A stretch of DNA of 64,000 nucleotides from Pontibacter rufus (GTDB lineage: Bacteria; Bacteroidota; Bacteroidia; Cytophagales; Hymenobacteraceae): the NCBI RefSeq assembly GCF_015694705.1, contig NZ_JADQDR010000013.1, positions 88,821 to 152,820 of the forward strand, written 5' to 3'. The notes under the pieces were generated by a model. That model saw nothing but the letters and a program-made list of their open reading frames with translations, ran no database searches and was not told where the DNA came from. The position numbers and the translations under genes were made by a program. Shown one piece after another: positions 24,607-34,442 of the stretch. Positions within the stretch are counted from its first letter, which is position 1. Each line of letters begins with the position of its first letter.

Positions 24607-25997
24607 AACTGGAGGACTATACATATATCTACTTCCTCGGCATCGGCGGCATTGGTATGAGTGCCATTGCCCGCTGGTTCAGGGCGAAAGGTTTTCCGGT
24701 ATGGGGTTACGACAAGACCCGTACTGCGCTGACCGAAGCACTGGAACAGGAAGGGATTATGGTGCACTATGAAGACAACCTGGCACAACTTCCGGAACAG
24801 GTGCTGCAGCATAAAGAGCAGACTTTGGTGGTGCTCACGCCAGCCATCCCAGCCGATCACGAGGAGTGGGCTTACCTGAAAGCACAGGGCTATACGATAA
24901 AGAAGCGTTCGGAAGTATTGGGCATTATCACCGCTGCGGCTTATACCGTGGCTGTGGCCGGCACACATGGCAAAACCACAACCTCTTCCATCGTGACGCA
25001 CCTGCTGCACCAGGCGGGGGTAGATTGTTCTGCTTTTTTAGGAGGTATCGCTGCCAACCTGAATTCCAACCTGCTGATTGGTAAAGGCGAAACCGAACAT
25101 GAGGTAATTGTAGTGGAAGCGGATGAGTATGACCGCTCTTTCCTGACGCTCTTTCCGGATATTGCCATCGTAACATCCGCAGACCCGGACCATCTGGATA
25201 TTTATGGCAATCAGGAAGAGATGCTACGCACTTATCAGCAATTTATCAGCCAAATCAAGCCGGGTGGTTACCTGCTGTTGCAGGCAGATACAGATCCACG
25301 CCTGGCCGATAAGGTACAGGCAGGAGTATACGTTATCAGGTATGGCCTGCAGCAGGGCCAGGCGCATGTGCAGCAACTGCACATACATGGGCGCTGGTTT
25401 GCGTTTGATGCGGTGAGTCCGTTGGGAGACATTACTGGGCTGCGCCTGGGGGTACTTGGTTTCCATAACGTGGAAAATACGCTGGCTGCCATACTTGCCG
25501 CGCAGGTGCTAAAGGTGCCGGCAACAAGTATAAGTGCCGGTGTCGCGTCCTTTGCGGGGGTAAAGCGCCGCTTTGAGTTTGTATATGAAGGGAAGGGCAA
25601 AGTATACATCGACGACTATGCACATCACCCGAAAGAAATAGATGCTTTTATGACGTCTTTGCGCGCTTTGTATCCGGGCAAGCGGATTAAGGTGCTGTTT
25701 CAGCCGCACCTGTTCAGCCGCACCCGCGACTTTGCTGCCGAATTTGCCGAAAGCCTGGACAAGGCCGATGAGGTGGTGCTGCTGGACATTTATCCGGCGC
25801 GGGAAAAGCCGCTGCCGGGCGTTACTTCGGCGCTTATCCTGAACCAGGTAAACTGCCCGGTAAAGGAGTTGCTGCCCAAAGAGGAAATCCTTGGGAATTT
25901 GTTTAAAAACGGCGATTTTGATGTGCTGGCTACGATTGGCGCCGGCGATATTGATACGCTGGTAAAGCCGATTAGAAATTTTTTAGAAAAATCCTGA
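24603..25997 (+). CDS. murC: UDP-MurNAc-L-alanine ligase MurC
   Basis: A 464-residue Mur ligase adding L-alanine to UDP-MurNAc. It shows the N-terminal GIGGIGMSAIARW (about 13-25), the ATP loop AVAGTHGKTTTSS (about 117-129), VVEADEYDRSFL (about 177) and DDYAHHPKEI (about 339), all typical of MurC. It starts with GTG at 24603, overlapping the murG TGA by 4 bases. murB and ddl, often found here, are absent from this cluster. Confidence 0.97.
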   Translation: MKLEDYTYIYFLGIGGIGMSAIARWFRAKGFPVWGYDKTRTALTEALEQEGIMVHYEDNLAQLPEQVLQHKEQTLVVLTPAIPADHEEWAYLKAQGYTIKKRSEVLGIITAAAYTVAVAGTHGKTTTSSIVTHLLHQAGVDCSAFLGGIAANLNSNLLIGKGETEHEVIVVEADEYDRSFLTLFPDIAIVTSADPDHLDIYGNQEEMLRTYQQFISQIKPGGYLLLQADTDPRLADKVQAGVYVIRYGLQQGQAHVQQLHIHGRWFAFDAVSPLGDITGLRLGVLGFHNVENTLAAILAAQVLKVPATSISAGVASFAGVKRRFEFVYEGKGKVYIDDYAHHPKEIDAFMTSLRALYPGKRIKVLFQPHLFSRTRDFAAEFAESLDKADEVVLLDIYPAREKPLPGVTSALILNQVNCPVKELLPKEEILGNLFKNGDFDVLATIGAGDIDTLVKPIRNFLEKS

Positions 25998-25998
25998 T

Positions 25999-26760
25999 AT
26001 GAGCTTGAACGGTAAAATAAAATCTCTAATTTTTGCAGGTTGCAGCTTGGTTACAATCGGCGCTTTGGCAGGATTTGCTTCTTCCAGGCAGCAGGAAAAG
26101 ATCTGTGAAAAAGTGACGATAAATATTGATAATGAATACAACAATTACTTTATTGGGGATAAGGAAGTACGGGACCTGCTGACCCGGGAGGGCGACCGGA
26201 ATTTAGAAGGGCTGCCAAACCAAAATATAGATCTGAAAAACCTTGAAAAACGCCTCGAAGCGCATAAATTTGTAAAGGATGCCGAGGTATACCGGGAGCT
26301 TGATGGAAATATCCATGTAAGTGTAAAACAGACAAGGCCTATCGCCAGAATTATACGATCAGATCAGGATGTATACATTGATGCTGCGGGAAATATTCTT
26401 CCGCTCTCTGACAGATACACCGCTCGTGTAATCCCGATAACAAAGTCGGCGCTGCTGAAATCTTCTGACAAAGGTTTCTTCCAGGATTCCGTCGGCCAGT
26501 CTTATCTTTCTCTGCTGCAGTTCATCGAGAACGATCAGTTTTGGAAAGCACAGTTAGCCCAGATGCATATTGATGCCAAGGGCAAAGTATCCTTTTTGCC
26601 TCAGGTGGGGGAGCAGACCATTGAGTTTGGAAAGCCCACCAACATCGAGAAAAAGTTTACCAAGCTAATGATCTTTTATAAAAAAGTGCTGCCTGTTATG
26701 GGGTGGGATAAGTATAAAAGAGTAAATTTAGAGTACGAAAACCAGATTATTTGTGAATAA
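25999..26760 (+). CDS. ftsQ: Cell division protein FtsQ/DivIB
   Basis: A 253-residue bitopic protein: a short cytoplasmic N-terminus, one transmembrane helix (SLIFAGCSLVTIGALAGFA, about 9-27), a POTRA-like segment (VTINIDNEYNNYFIGDKEVRDLL to VSVKQTRPIARI) and a beta domain. It links FtsA/FtsZ-side proteins to FtsWI via FtsL and FtsB. It starts one base after the murC stop and lies before ftsA, the usual position. The family is weakly conserved, so the call combines topology, the POTRA pattern and position. Confidence 0.9.
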   Translation: MSLNGKIKSLIFAGCSLVTIGALAGFASSRQQEKICEKVTINIDNEYNNYFIGDKEVRDLLTREGDRNLEGLPNQNIDLKNLEKRLEAHKFVKDAEVYRELDGNIHVSVKQTRPIARIIRSDQDVYIDAAGNILPLSDRYTARVIPITKSALLKSSDKGFFQDSVGQSYLSLLQFIENDQFWKAQLAQMHIDAKGKVSFLPQVGEQTIEFGKPTNIEKKFTKLMIFYKKVLPVMGWDKYKRVNLEYENQIICE

Positions 26761-26772
26761 CCTAATAAAAAT

Positions 26773-28098
26773 ATGCAGAACGACAAAATAGTAGTAGGCT
26801 TGGACATCGGGACAACCAAAGTTTGCGCGCTTGTTGGTCGGAAGAATGAATTTGGGAAGCTGGAAATACTGGGCATGGGCAAAGCCATATCCGAAGGTGT
26901 GGTGCGGGGCATTGTCAGCAACATCGATAAGACGGTAGAAGCTATTAAAAAAGCCATCCGCCAGGCAGAGGAGCAGTCGGGAATAAATATTGGCGTGGTA
27001 AACGTAGGGATTGCAGGGCAGCACATCAAAAGCCTGCAGCATAATGGCAGCATTACGCGACAGGTAACTGACAATGAAATCACTGTAGACGATGTAAACC
27101 GCCTTACCAATGATATGTACCGATTGGTGACACCTCCCGGCAGCGAAATTATTCATGTGATGCCGCAGGAGTATAAGGTAGATTATGAGGAAGGTATCGT
27201 AGACCCGGTCGGAATGTCGGGGGTGCGACTGGAAGGTAATTTCCACATCATTACAGCACAGTCCAACGCCATCAACAACATCAACAAATGCGTCACCCGT
27301 GCCGGGCTGGAAATTGATAACCTGATCCTCGAACCACTGGCTTCCTGCATGTCGGTGCTGAGCGATGAGGAGAAGGAAGCGGGCGTTGCTTTGGTGGATA
27401 TTGGCGGCGGCACTACCGATCTGGCTATCTTCAAAGACAATATTATCCGCCATACGGCAGTTCTACCTTTTGGGGGCAGTATTATCACCTCCGACATTAA
27501 GCAGGGCTGCATGGTGATGCAAAACCAGGCAGAGCAGCTGAAAGTGAAATTTGGCAAAGCCATTGCAGATGAAGCCTCGGAAAACGAGATTGTCTCGATA
27601 CCCGGTTTGCGTGACCGCACGCCAAAGGAAATATCGCTAAAAAACCTGGCCTTTATTATTGAGGCAAGGATGGAGGAGATTATTGAGCTGGTGTATGCCG
27701 AAATTGTGCGTTCGGGTTTTGCCAACACCTTAGCCGCCGGTATCGTGATTACGGGCGGCGGCGCACAGATGCAGAACCTGGTGCAGCTGGTAGAGTACAT
27801 CACCGGTATGGACACGCGTATTGGTTACCCGAACGAGCACCTGGGCAAATCGAAGGTAGAAGCCGTGAAGAGCCCGATGTATGCAACCAGCGTAGGATTG
27901 GTGCTGGCCGGCTACCAGCCGATAGACCAGCGTGTGGAGCATTACGTGGATGTGCCGGCGCAGGATGAATACAATAATAAGCCGATTCAACCGAAAGCCA
28001 ACCACAGCAGCGGCAACGCTGCCGGTGCTGGCGGCGGTCTGCTACAAAAGCTCAAGGGCTTTTTATCAGACGATATAGACAATAAACAAAGTTATTAA
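26773..28098 (+). CDS. ftsA: Cell division ATPase FtsA
   Basis: A 441-residue actin-fold protein that anchors FtsZ filaments to the membrane. Motifs: phosphate-1 VGLDIGTTKVCAL (about 8-20), VALVDIGGGTTDLAIF (about 209-224) and GIVITGGGAQMQNL (about 322). The C-terminal amphipathic membrane-targeting helix is seen as GGGLLQKLKGFLSDD (about 418-432), preceded by a flexible linker. It is 12 bases after ftsQ and 25 bases before ftsZ. Confidence 0.97.
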   Translation: MQNDKIVVGLDIGTTKVCALVGRKNEFGKLEILGMGKAISEGVVRGIVSNIDKTVEAIKKAIRQAEEQSGINIGVVNVGIAGQHIKSLQHNGSITRQVTDNEITVDDVNRLTNDMYRLVTPPGSEIIHVMPQEYKVDYEEGIVDPVGMSGVRLEGNFHIITAQSNAINNINKCVTRAGLEIDNLILEPLASCMSVLSDEEKEAGVALVDIGGGTTDLAIFKDNIIRHTAVLPFGGSIITSDIKQGCMVMQNQAEQLKVKFGKAIADEASENEIVSIPGLRDRTPKEISLKNLAFIIEARMEEIIELVYAEIVRSGFANTLAAGIVITGGGAQMQNLVQLVEYITGMDTRIGYPNEHLGKSKVEAVKSPMYATSVGLVLAGYQPIDQRVEHYVDVPAQDEYNNKPIQPKANHSSGNAAGAGGGLLQKLKGFLSDDIDNKQSY

Positions 28099-28123
28099 CC
28101 CATTAAGAGCAGGAGAGATTAGT

Positions 28124-29641
28124 ATGACTTCAATGTACACTTTTGACTTACCATCCAGCAGTAAGTCCATCATTAAGGTGATTGGCGTCGGGGGCGGCGG
28201 AAGCAACGCGGTGAATCACATGTATAGCCAAGGCATCAAAGATGTTGAGTTTATCATTTGTAATACTGATGCCCAGGCCCTTAAGAGCAGCAGCGTCCCG
28301 ACAAAACTAGCTATCGGCCAGAACCTGACAGAAGGTCTGGGGGCGGGTGCCAATCCCGAAAAAGGAAAGCAGGCCGCCCTGGAGAGCAAGGAAGAAATCC
28401 GGGAGATGCTGAGTGCCGATACCAAGATGGTATTTATCACAGCAGGTATGGGCGGTGGTACCGGTACGGGGGCAGCCCCCGTTATCGCTAAAGTTGCCAA
28501 AGAGCTTGGCATCCTCACAGTGGGTATCGTAACGGCGCCTTTTGCCTTTGAGGGGAAAAAGAAAAAAACTGCTGCCGAAAACGGCGTAAAGGAGCTGAGC
28601 GAGAACTGTGATACTATCCTGGTGATCCTCAACGACAAGCTGCGCGAGATGTTCGGTAACCTGACCATCCGCGAGGCTTTTGCCAAGGCGGATAATGTGT
28701 TGACCACAGCTGCTAAATCTATTGCAGAGATCATCACGGTTACGGCAGAAGTGAACGTGGACTTTGAAGACGTGAAAACGGTTATGAAAGACTCTGGCGC
28801 TGCAGTGATGGGTTCTGCAACGACAGAAGGCGAAGGCCGTGCCCTGCGTGCTGCAGAGGAAGCGCTTTCATCTCCTTTGCTCAACAACACTGATATCCAC
28901 GGCGCCCAGAAAATCCTGCTTTCTATTATGTCTGGTGAGCAGGCAGAACTGGAAATGGATGAACTGACTGAAATCACTGAGTATATCCAGGACAAAGCCG
29001 GGCAGGAAGCAGAAGTTATCTTCGGCCATGGCATAGATTCCTCTTTGGGCCAGAGCATCCGTGTTACTGTTATCGCCACAGGTTTTGCCAGTAGCGCTGA
29101 GGACATCATGGAGCCAAAGAAAACGGTGTTTGACCTGGATAGCCAAAAAAAAATTGAGGCAGCTGAGCCGGTAAAACCAGAAGTAGCTGAGCCCGCTGCT
29201 TTTGTGGCCCGTCCGGCAGTGGTTCCGATGGCAACACCGCCTGCTGCTACGCCACCACCTTCCGTGCCGGCACACGAGCCTGCCCGCCGCCCGGTAGAGC
29301 AGCCGCAACGTGTGGTGTTTGAACTGGATGGCAATGTGCAGCATGATAATTATACTGCCCGCGAGGAAGACAAAGCCGCCCGTGAGGCGACGCGCCTGGC
29401 CGAAGAACGCGAGCTGATGCAGCGCCGTGCCGAAGAGCGCCGTGAGCGCCTGCGCATGTTAAGCTCTGAAGTTACATCTGAGGCCCTGAAAGAGAAGCTG
29501 GATACGCCTGCTTACCTGCGCCGCAACGTAGCCCTGGACAGGGTAGCACACTCATCAGAGCGCAACATCTCACGCTTTAACCTGAACGATGACAACGAGA
29601 TTCTGGGCGACAACCGTTTCCTGCACGATAACGTTGACTAA
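28124..29641 (+). CDS. ftsZ: Cell division GTPase FtsZ
   Basis: A 505-residue tubulin homologue forming the division ring. The tubulin signature is intact (FITAGMGGGTGTGAAPVIA, about 104-122), and the start VIGVGGGGSNAVNHMY is typical. The core (about 1-330) is followed by a long linker rich in proline, alanine and charged residues, then the PAYLRRN segment and a Bacteroidota-type tail (ILGDNRFLHDNVD) instead of the classical proteobacterial end peptide. It is the last gene of the dcw cluster, followed by a very long hairpin terminator. Confidence 0.98.
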   Translation: MTSMYTFDLPSSSKSIIKVIGVGGGGSNAVNHMYSQGIKDVEFIICNTDAQALKSSSVPTKLAIGQNLTEGLGAGANPEKGKQAALESKEEIREMLSADTKMVFITAGMGGGTGTGAAPVIAKVAKELGILTVGIVTAPFAFEGKKKKTAAENGVKELSENCDTILVILNDKLREMFGNLTIREAFAKADNVLTTAAKSIAEIITVTAEVNVDFEDVKTVMKDSGAAVMGSATTEGEGRALRAAEEALSSPLLNNTDIHGAQKILLSIMSGEQAELEMDELTEITEYIQDKAGQEAEVIFGHGIDSSLGQSIRVTVIATGFASSAEDIMEPKKTVFDLDSQKKIEAAEPVKPEVAEPAAFVARPAVVPMATPPAATPPPSVPAHEPARRPVEQPQRVVFELDGNVQHDNYTAREEDKAAREATRLAEERELMQRRAEERRERLRMLSSEVTSEALKEKLDTPAYLRRNVALDRVAHSSERNISRFNLNDDNEILGDNRFLHDNVD

Positions 29642-29657
29642 ATCATACTTCTAAGCA

Positions 29658-29713
29658 AAGTATAAAAACGAAGAAGCCTGCTATACTTAGCAGGCTTCTT
29701 CGTTTTTATACTT
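29658..29713. terminator. Bidirectional terminator with AAGTATAAAA/TTTTATACTT outer arms
   Basis: A perfect 26-bp inverted repeat (29658-29683 and 29688-29713) with a TACT loop. The inner stem is GAAGAAGCCTGCTA and the outer stem is AAGTATAAAAAC. It separates the plus-strand dcw operon from the minus-strand reductase gene and can serve both. The outer arms are inverted copies of the overrepresented AAGTATA word. Confidence 0.9.
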
Positions 29714-29730
29714 GTAGAGATGCGTTGTCA

Positions 29731-30255
29731 TTAGAAGTGAATCAGCTGTTCTATCTGTTGCTCTATCAGCTCCTGGTAAAGCTGGTTGGTGATTATCTTG
29801 CCATCGAAGTTTTTCTTGATATGCGCTAATTTCAGCTTCATCGCCATCACGTGCATGCCCAGGTAATTCAGGATGTCGGTGAGGTGGCTCAGGGCTAAAC
29901 CGCTGCCCTGCATACCGGATGATAAGCCCACCAACGCCGCTTTCTTGCCTTGAAAACTATACGGATAATCCAGCCCGTCAATAAACGCCTTTAGCACGCC
30001 AGGAAAGGAGCTGTTGTACTCGGGCACCACAAACACAAATTTATCTGAGGTTGTGATCATGCCGCTCAGCCTGTTGAATGCTTCATTTTTCCCTGTATTA
30101 TCGTAGAGCGCGGTTGTCGTGAAATCGGGCGGCAAGTCCGCCAGATCCATGATGCGGTTCTCTATACCTCTGTCGGAAAGCATCCGGGCATACAATTCAG
30201 CCACGGCTCTGGACTTGGATGCAGGCCTGTTGGTACCCGCTATAATGGTAATCAT
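29731..30255 (-). CDS. NADPH-dependent FMN reductase family protein
   Basis: A 174-residue flavodoxin-fold oxidoreductase. The N-terminal phosphate loop is TIIAGTNRPASKSRAVAELY (about 3-22). The isoalloxazine-binding segment VVPEYNSSFPGVLKAFIDGLDY (about 77-98) is characteristic of the NAD(P)H:FMN/quinone/azo-reductase family. The likely substrate is a quinone, chromate or azo compound, or FMN itself; the sequence does not decide. It stands alone between two terminators, unrelated to the neighbouring operons. Confidence 0.88.
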   Translation of the reverse strand: MITIIAGTNRPASKSRAVAELYARMLSDRGIENRIMDLADLPPDFTTTALYDNTGKNEAFNRLSGMITTSDKFVFVVPEYNSSFPGVLKAFIDGLDYPYSFQGKKAALVGLSSGMQGSGLALSHLTDILNYLGMHVMAMKLKLAHIKKNFDGKIITNQLYQELIEQQIEQLIHF

Positions 30256-30586
30256 ACTTTATACTTGTTGGTGGGTTTGATATGTAACCTGATAACAGTA
30301 AAGTTGTTTTCTACAGCGTTTACCTGCATATATGCTCCGGCCCACATATTCCGGCCGTGTCCGCCTGACTACGAGGCTCTGTAGGAGCTTTGGGCCTGAT
30401 AATCTGCTGCGTTCAGCTATGGAGAAGATAAGCACACCCCGGAGTATAGCTGTAAAGTATAAACAAACGGCAATCACATAAAAAAGATAGTTTTGCGCAT
30501 TTCATAAGTCTGTCATAAAGTTTGGGCTTGCAGAAAGGTGCGGCAGGTATTTATAACTGATAAGTTTTAAGGTGAGTACGGAAGCT
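30256..30586. other. Intergenic region without a recognised gene
   Basis: The stretch upstream of the reductase start holds two AAGTATA-type words (near 30254 and 30454) and no convincing open frame or RNA. No clear TAnnTTTG promoter was found on the minus strand. Confidence 0.5.
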
Positions 30587-30643
30587 AAGTATAAAACAAA
30601 AGAGGCGAGCACAGTTATGCCTCGCCTTTTTTGTTTTATACTT
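30587..30643. terminator. Terminator after sdhB with AAGTATAAAA/TTTTATACTT outer arms
   Basis: Arms 30587-30609 and 30621-30643 pair with one mismatch. The inner part is AGGCGAG/CTCGCCT and the outer part is AAGTATAAAACAAA. It lies just after the sdhB stop on the minus strand. As at 29658, the outer arms are inverted AAGTATA words. Confidence 0.88.
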
Positions 30644-30658
30644 ACTAATGATTGATAA

Positions 30659-31444
30659 CTACGGCAGGTTTTCGGAGGCTGCTTTGGCTGCAATAAACTC
30701 TCTGCGCAGCATGGCAATATTTTCCAGCGAAATACCTACAGGGCACTCAGCGGCGCAGGAGCCAATGTTGGTGCAGGAGCCGAACCCTTCAATATCCATC
30801 TGGGCCACCATGTTTTCTACGCGCGTATAGCGCTCCGTCTGGCCTTGTGGCAATAGTGCCAGCTGCGATACTTTGGCCGAAACGAACAATATAGCCGAGC
30901 CGTTCTTGCAAGCTGCCACACAGGCACCGCATTGTATACAGGTGGCGGCATCAAATGCTTTATCAGCAACGGACTTAGCAATAGGAATCTCGTTGGCATC
31001 GGGCACACCGCCTGTGTTTACGGATATATACCCGCCCGCCTGCTGAATGCGGTCGAAGGCCGAGCGGTCTACTATCAGGTCTTTATGCACCGGGAAAGCC
31101 GCAGCACGCCAGGGCTCAATGGTGATGGTATCGCCGTCAGCAAAGTGGCGCATGTGCAGCTGGCAGGTGGTGGTGCCACGCTCCGGGCCATGTGCGCGGC
31201 CGTTGATAAACAGGCTGCACATACCGCAGATACCTTCGCGGCAGTCGTGGTCGAAGGCAATTGGTTCCTCGCCTCTCAGTAACAGGTCCTCGTTCAGCAC
31301 ATCCAGCATCTCCAGGAACGACATGTCCGGGGAAATACCTTTTATCGGATAGGTAACCATCTGGCCTGCTGAATTTCTATCTTTTTGGCGCCAAACCTTC
31401 AGCGTTAAATCCATCGGTTTAGCATTTGGATTACTTCCAGCCAT
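30659..31444 (-). CDS. sdhB: Succinate dehydrogenase/fumarate reductase iron-sulfur subunit SdhB
   Basis: A 261-residue iron-sulfur subunit carrying electrons from the flavoprotein to the membrane quinone site. The plant-type [2Fe-2S] cysteines are in [20 protein letters not shown] (about 64-83). The ferredoxin-like cysteine sets are [11 protein letters not shown] (about 163-173) and [12 protein letters not shown] (about 216-227). It closes the sdhC-sdhA-sdhB operon. It is separated from sdhA by 133 bases of AT-rich inverted repeat. Confidence 0.97.
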   Translation of the reverse strand: MAGSNPNAKPMDLTLKVWRQKDRNSAGQMVTYPIKGISPDMSFLEMLDVLNEDLLLRGEEPIAFDHDCREGICGMCSLFINGRAHGPERGTTTCQLHMRHFADGDTITIEPWRAAAFPVHKDLIVDRSAFDRIQQAGGYISVNTGGVPDANEIPIAKSVADKAFDAATCIQCGACVAACKNGSAILFVSAKVSQLALLPQGQTERYTRVENMVAQMDIEGFGSCTNIGSCAAECPVGISLENIAMLRREFIAAKAASENLP

Positions 31445-31455
31445 CTTATTTTTTC

Positions 31456-31568
31456 AATTAAGAATTACGAATTAAGAGTTACGAATCAAGAACTATAAAT
31501 TATGAATTAGCAAAATCGGGGAAGTTATACTTGCCGATGAGCTTACTTCTAATTCGTAATTCTTAATT
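31456..31568. repeat. AT-rich inverted-repeat spacer between sdhA and sdhB
   Basis: AATTAAGAATTACGAATTA (31456-31474) has an exact 19-base inverted copy at 31550-31568. The sequence between them repeats the same AATTA/ACGAA vocabulary. A hairpin would form in the sdh transcript between two genes whose products are needed in equal amounts. Confidence 0.7.
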
Positions 31569-31577
31569 CGTAAATTA

Positions 31578-33512
31578 TTATTTATAACTACGCTGCGTGA
31601 GCTTCATGTTTTCGAACTTAAGTTCTTCCTTGTGCAGCACCGGCTCATTATTTACACCCGTAAACTCCCAGGCTGCTACATAAGCAAAATGCTCATCGTC
31701 GCGCAGGGCTTCGTTTTCAGGTGTCTGGTGCTCTTCGCGGAAGTGACCGCCGCAGGATTCTTCTCTGTGCAGGGCATCTTCTACCATCAGTTCGCCTAAC
31801 TCCAGGAAGTCGGCCACGCGGTTTGCTTTTTCAAGGGTCTGGTTCAGCTCTTCGTTTACGCCCGTAACCCTTACGTCGCGCCAGAATTCATCACGCAGCC
31901 GGCGTATTTCCTTTCGGGCCAGTGTCAGGCCTTCCGCATTGCGGGCCATGCCGCAGTAGTTCCACATAATGTGGCCCAGCTCCTTATGAAAATCATCTAC
32001 AGTACGGGTGCCATTGATAGAAAGCAGCTGGCTGTTTTTAGCGGCAACTGCCTGTTCGGCCTCTTTAAAAGCAGGATGATCGGTACTTACTTTCGTCGCA
32101 GGCATGCGGGCCAAGTAATCACCAATTGTATAAGGAATTACGAAGTAACCATCTGCCAGACCCTGCATCAGGGCCGAAGCACCCAGGCGGTTGGCACCAT
32201 GGTCGGAGAAGTTGCACTCGCCGGCGGCATACAGGCCGGGCACGTTGGTCATCAGGTTGTAATCTACCCAGAGGCCGCCCATGGTATAGTGCACGGCCGG
32301 ATAAATGCGCATCGGTCTTTCGTATGGATTTTCGTCCGTGATCTTCTCATACATCTCAAAGAGGTTGCCATACTTCTGACTGATGGCGTTCAGGCCATCA
32401 CGCTTGATAGCATCTGCAAAATCCAGGAACACGGCCAGGCCGGTAGCGCCTACGCCGCGGCCCTCGTCGCATACCTGTTTGGCGTTGCGGGAAGCCACAT
32501 CGCGCGGTACCAAGTTGCCGAAAGCCGGATACTTGCGCTCCAGGTAATAATCGCGGTCAGCCTCGGCAATGTCGCTCACCTTTATCTCTCCCTTACGCAG
32601 GCGCTGGGCTGTTTCCACTGTTTTAGGCACCCACACACGGCCATCATTTCGCAGTGATTCCGACATCAGCGTCAGTTTGGACTGGTACTCGCCGGAAACC
32701 GGGATGCAGGTCGGGTGAATCTGGGTATAGCAGGGGTTGGCAAAGAAAGCTCCTTTCTTATACGCCCGCCAGGCTGCTGTGGCGTTGGAGCCCATCGCAT
32801 TGGTCGAGAGAAAGAATACGTTTCCGTATCCGCCGGTAGCCAGAATTACAGCATGTGCGCTGTGCGACTCCACCGCACCCGTAATCAGGTTGCGCACCAC
32901 AATGCCGCGTGCCTGGCCGTCTACGATAACCAGGTCGAGCATTTCAGTGCGCGGGAACATCTTGATTTTGCCGTAAGCAATCTGGCGGTTGAGGGCCGAG
33001 TAAGCACCCAGCAACAACTGCTGGCCGGTCTGGCCGCGGGCATAAAAAGTACGCGATACCTGCGCCCCGCCAAAAGAGCGGTTGGCCAGCAAGCCGCCAT
33101 ACTCACGGGCAAACGGAACTCCTTGTGCCACGCACTGGTCGATGATGTTAACAGATACCTGCGCCAGGCGATACGTGTTGGCCTCGCGGGAGCGGTAGTC
33201 GCCGCCTTTGATGGTATCATAAAACAGGCGGTAAACGGAGTCGCCGTCGTTCTGGTAATTTTTGGCTGCATTTATACCGCCCTGTGCCGCAATAGAGTGC
33301 GCGCGGCGCGGAGAATCCTGGAAGCAGAAGGACTTTACGTTATAGCCCAGTTCTGCCAGGGTAGCTGCCGCAGAGGCGCCGGCCAGTCCCGTACCTACTA
33401 CTATAATTTCATACTTACGCTTGTTGGCCGGGTTTACCAGCTTTATATCAAATTTATGCTTATCCCATTTCTCCGCTAAAGGGCCTTCCGGAACTTTTGA
33501 ATCTAATACCAT
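31578..33512 (-). CDS. sdhA: Succinate dehydrogenase/fumarate reductase flavoprotein SdhA
   Basis: A 644-residue FAD subunit oxidising succinate to fumarate or the reverse. The FAD fold is at about 33-60 ([24 protein letters not shown]). The covalent-FAD histidine segment is [26 protein letters not shown] (H near 71). Active-site motifs HPTCIP (about 255) and the ARxxRR-like C-terminal segments follow. Its length and style match the non-classical Bacteroidota/epsilonproteobacterial type-B enzyme. It starts 22 bases after sdhC. Confidence 0.97.
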   Translation of the reverse strand: MVLDSKVPEGPLAEKWDKHKFDIKLVNPANKRKYEIIVVGTGLAGASAAATLAELGYNVKSFCFQDSPRRAHSIAAQGGINAAKNYQNDGDSVYRLFYDTIKGGDYRSREANTYRLAQVSVNIIDQCVAQGVPFAREYGGLLANRSFGGAQVSRTFYARGQTGQQLLLGAYSALNRQIAYGKIKMFPRTEMLDLVIVDGQARGIVVRNLITGAVESHSAHAVILATGGYGNVFFLSTNAMGSNATAAWRAYKKGAFFANPCYTQIHPTCIPVSGEYQSKLTLMSESLRNDGRVWVPKTVETAQRLRKGEIKVSDIAEADRDYYLERKYPAFGNLVPRDVASRNAKQVCDEGRGVGATGLAVFLDFADAIKRDGLNAISQKYGNLFEMYEKITDENPYERPMRIYPAVHYTMGGLWVDYNLMTNVPGLYAAGECNFSDHGANRLGASALMQGLADGYFVIPYTIGDYLARMPATKVSTDHPAFKEAEQAVAAKNSQLLSINGTRTVDDFHKELGHIMWNYCGMARNAEGLTLARKEIRRLRDEFWRDVRVTGVNEELNQTLEKANRVADFLELGELMVEDALHREESCGGHFREEHQTPENEALRDDEHFAYVAAWEFTGVNNEPVLHKEELKFENMKLTQRSYK

Positions 33513-33534
33513 AGCAACTATTAAAAGTTATTAT

Positions 33535-34215
33535 TTACACAAAAAAGAAGAAATACAGCGGGATGGCTGCAAACGCCAGGCAAACGATAACTGAGAAGGC
33601 GTAGCCAAACATCTGGATAAAAGGCGTGTATTTCTTGTGGTTGAGCCCCAGTGTCTGGAAGGCGCTCTGGAAGCCATGTATCAGGTGATAGGCCAGTGCA
33701 ATCATACCCAGCACGTATATCAGCACGTACCACCATTGCTTAAAGGCATACACCACCTCTGCATACAGGTTTTCATACTCCACATCATCGATGTTCACCG
33801 GGTCGAGGCCATCAAAGCGGGCAGGAATCAGGAAGTTGTAGAGGTGAATAATCAGGAATACTAAAATAACCGTGCCCAGCAGGCCCATGTTGCGCGAGGC
33901 CCAGGAGCTGTTTTCTTCCGGATGATTGTTCTGGTAAGGAATAGGCCTGGCAGCCTGGTTGCGGCGGGTGAGCACCAGCGCATCGTAGATATGAAAGGCG
34001 AAACCGGCCAGCAGCACCCATTCCATGGTGCGGATAAGGCCATTATGCGCCATAAAATCAGAATAGAGGTTGAATGCTTCTCCGCCATCGTTCCTGAAGA
34101 GCTGCAGGTTGCCCAGCAGGTGCACAACCAGAAACGAGCACAGAAATAGGCCCGTGACAGACATCACGATCTTTCTGCCTACTGTACTGGAAAACGTCTT
34201 AGTAAACCAATTCAT
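33535..34215 (-). CDS. sdhC: Succinate dehydrogenase cytochrome b subunit SdhC (b558 type)
   Basis: A 226-residue di-heme membrane anchor with five hydrophobic helices. Histidines that could serve as heme ligands include those in FLVVHLLGNLQLF (about 30), GFAFHIYDAL (about 74), FLIIHLYNF (about 125) and ALAYHLIHGFQSAFQTLG (about 180). It replaces separate sdhC and sdhD in type-B complexes, so no sdhD is expected. It is the first gene of the operon and has its own promoter. Confidence 0.94.
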   Translation of the reverse strand: MNWFTKTFSSTVGRKIVMSVTGLFLCSFLVVHLLGNLQLFRNDGGEAFNLYSDFMAHNGLIRTMEWVLLAGFAFHIYDALVLTRRNQAARPIPYQNNHPEENSSWASRNMGLLGTVILVFLIIHLYNFLIPARFDGLDPVNIDDVEYENLYAEVVYAFKQWWYVLIYVLGMIALAYHLIHGFQSAFQTLGLNHKKYTPFIQMFGYAFSVIVCLAFAAIPLYFFFFV

Positions 34216-34257
34216 CTGTATTTTTTAAAGGTTAAGGAATGATGCTTTTTTAATTCT

Positions 34258-34288
34258 CAAAGGTACATGCGGCCCTTCTATAAAGCAA
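34258..34288 (-). promoter_or_regulatory. sdhCAB promoter
   Basis: On the minus strand TTG (34288-34286), a 20-base spacer and TACCTTTG (34265-34258) match the Bacteroidota consensus. It lies about 43 bases before the sdhC ATG. Confidence 0.75.
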
Positions 34289-34442
34289 TTTTGGAATCAT
34301 ATTTTGAATCAATCTAAATTGTATTCCGTACGACAGAAAACCTGTTCATACAACCCGCAATATCTCTGTTTGTTGATACTAAAATCAAAAAAAAACAGTT
34401 TACTTTATACTTCCATTTATTCTATTCCTTAAACCTGATTGT

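Noticed and set aside
28216..29334. A 372-residue open frame antisense to ftsZ
   Set aside because: It is a serine/alanine-rich shadow of the ftsZ reading frame, with no domain, start context or promoter.
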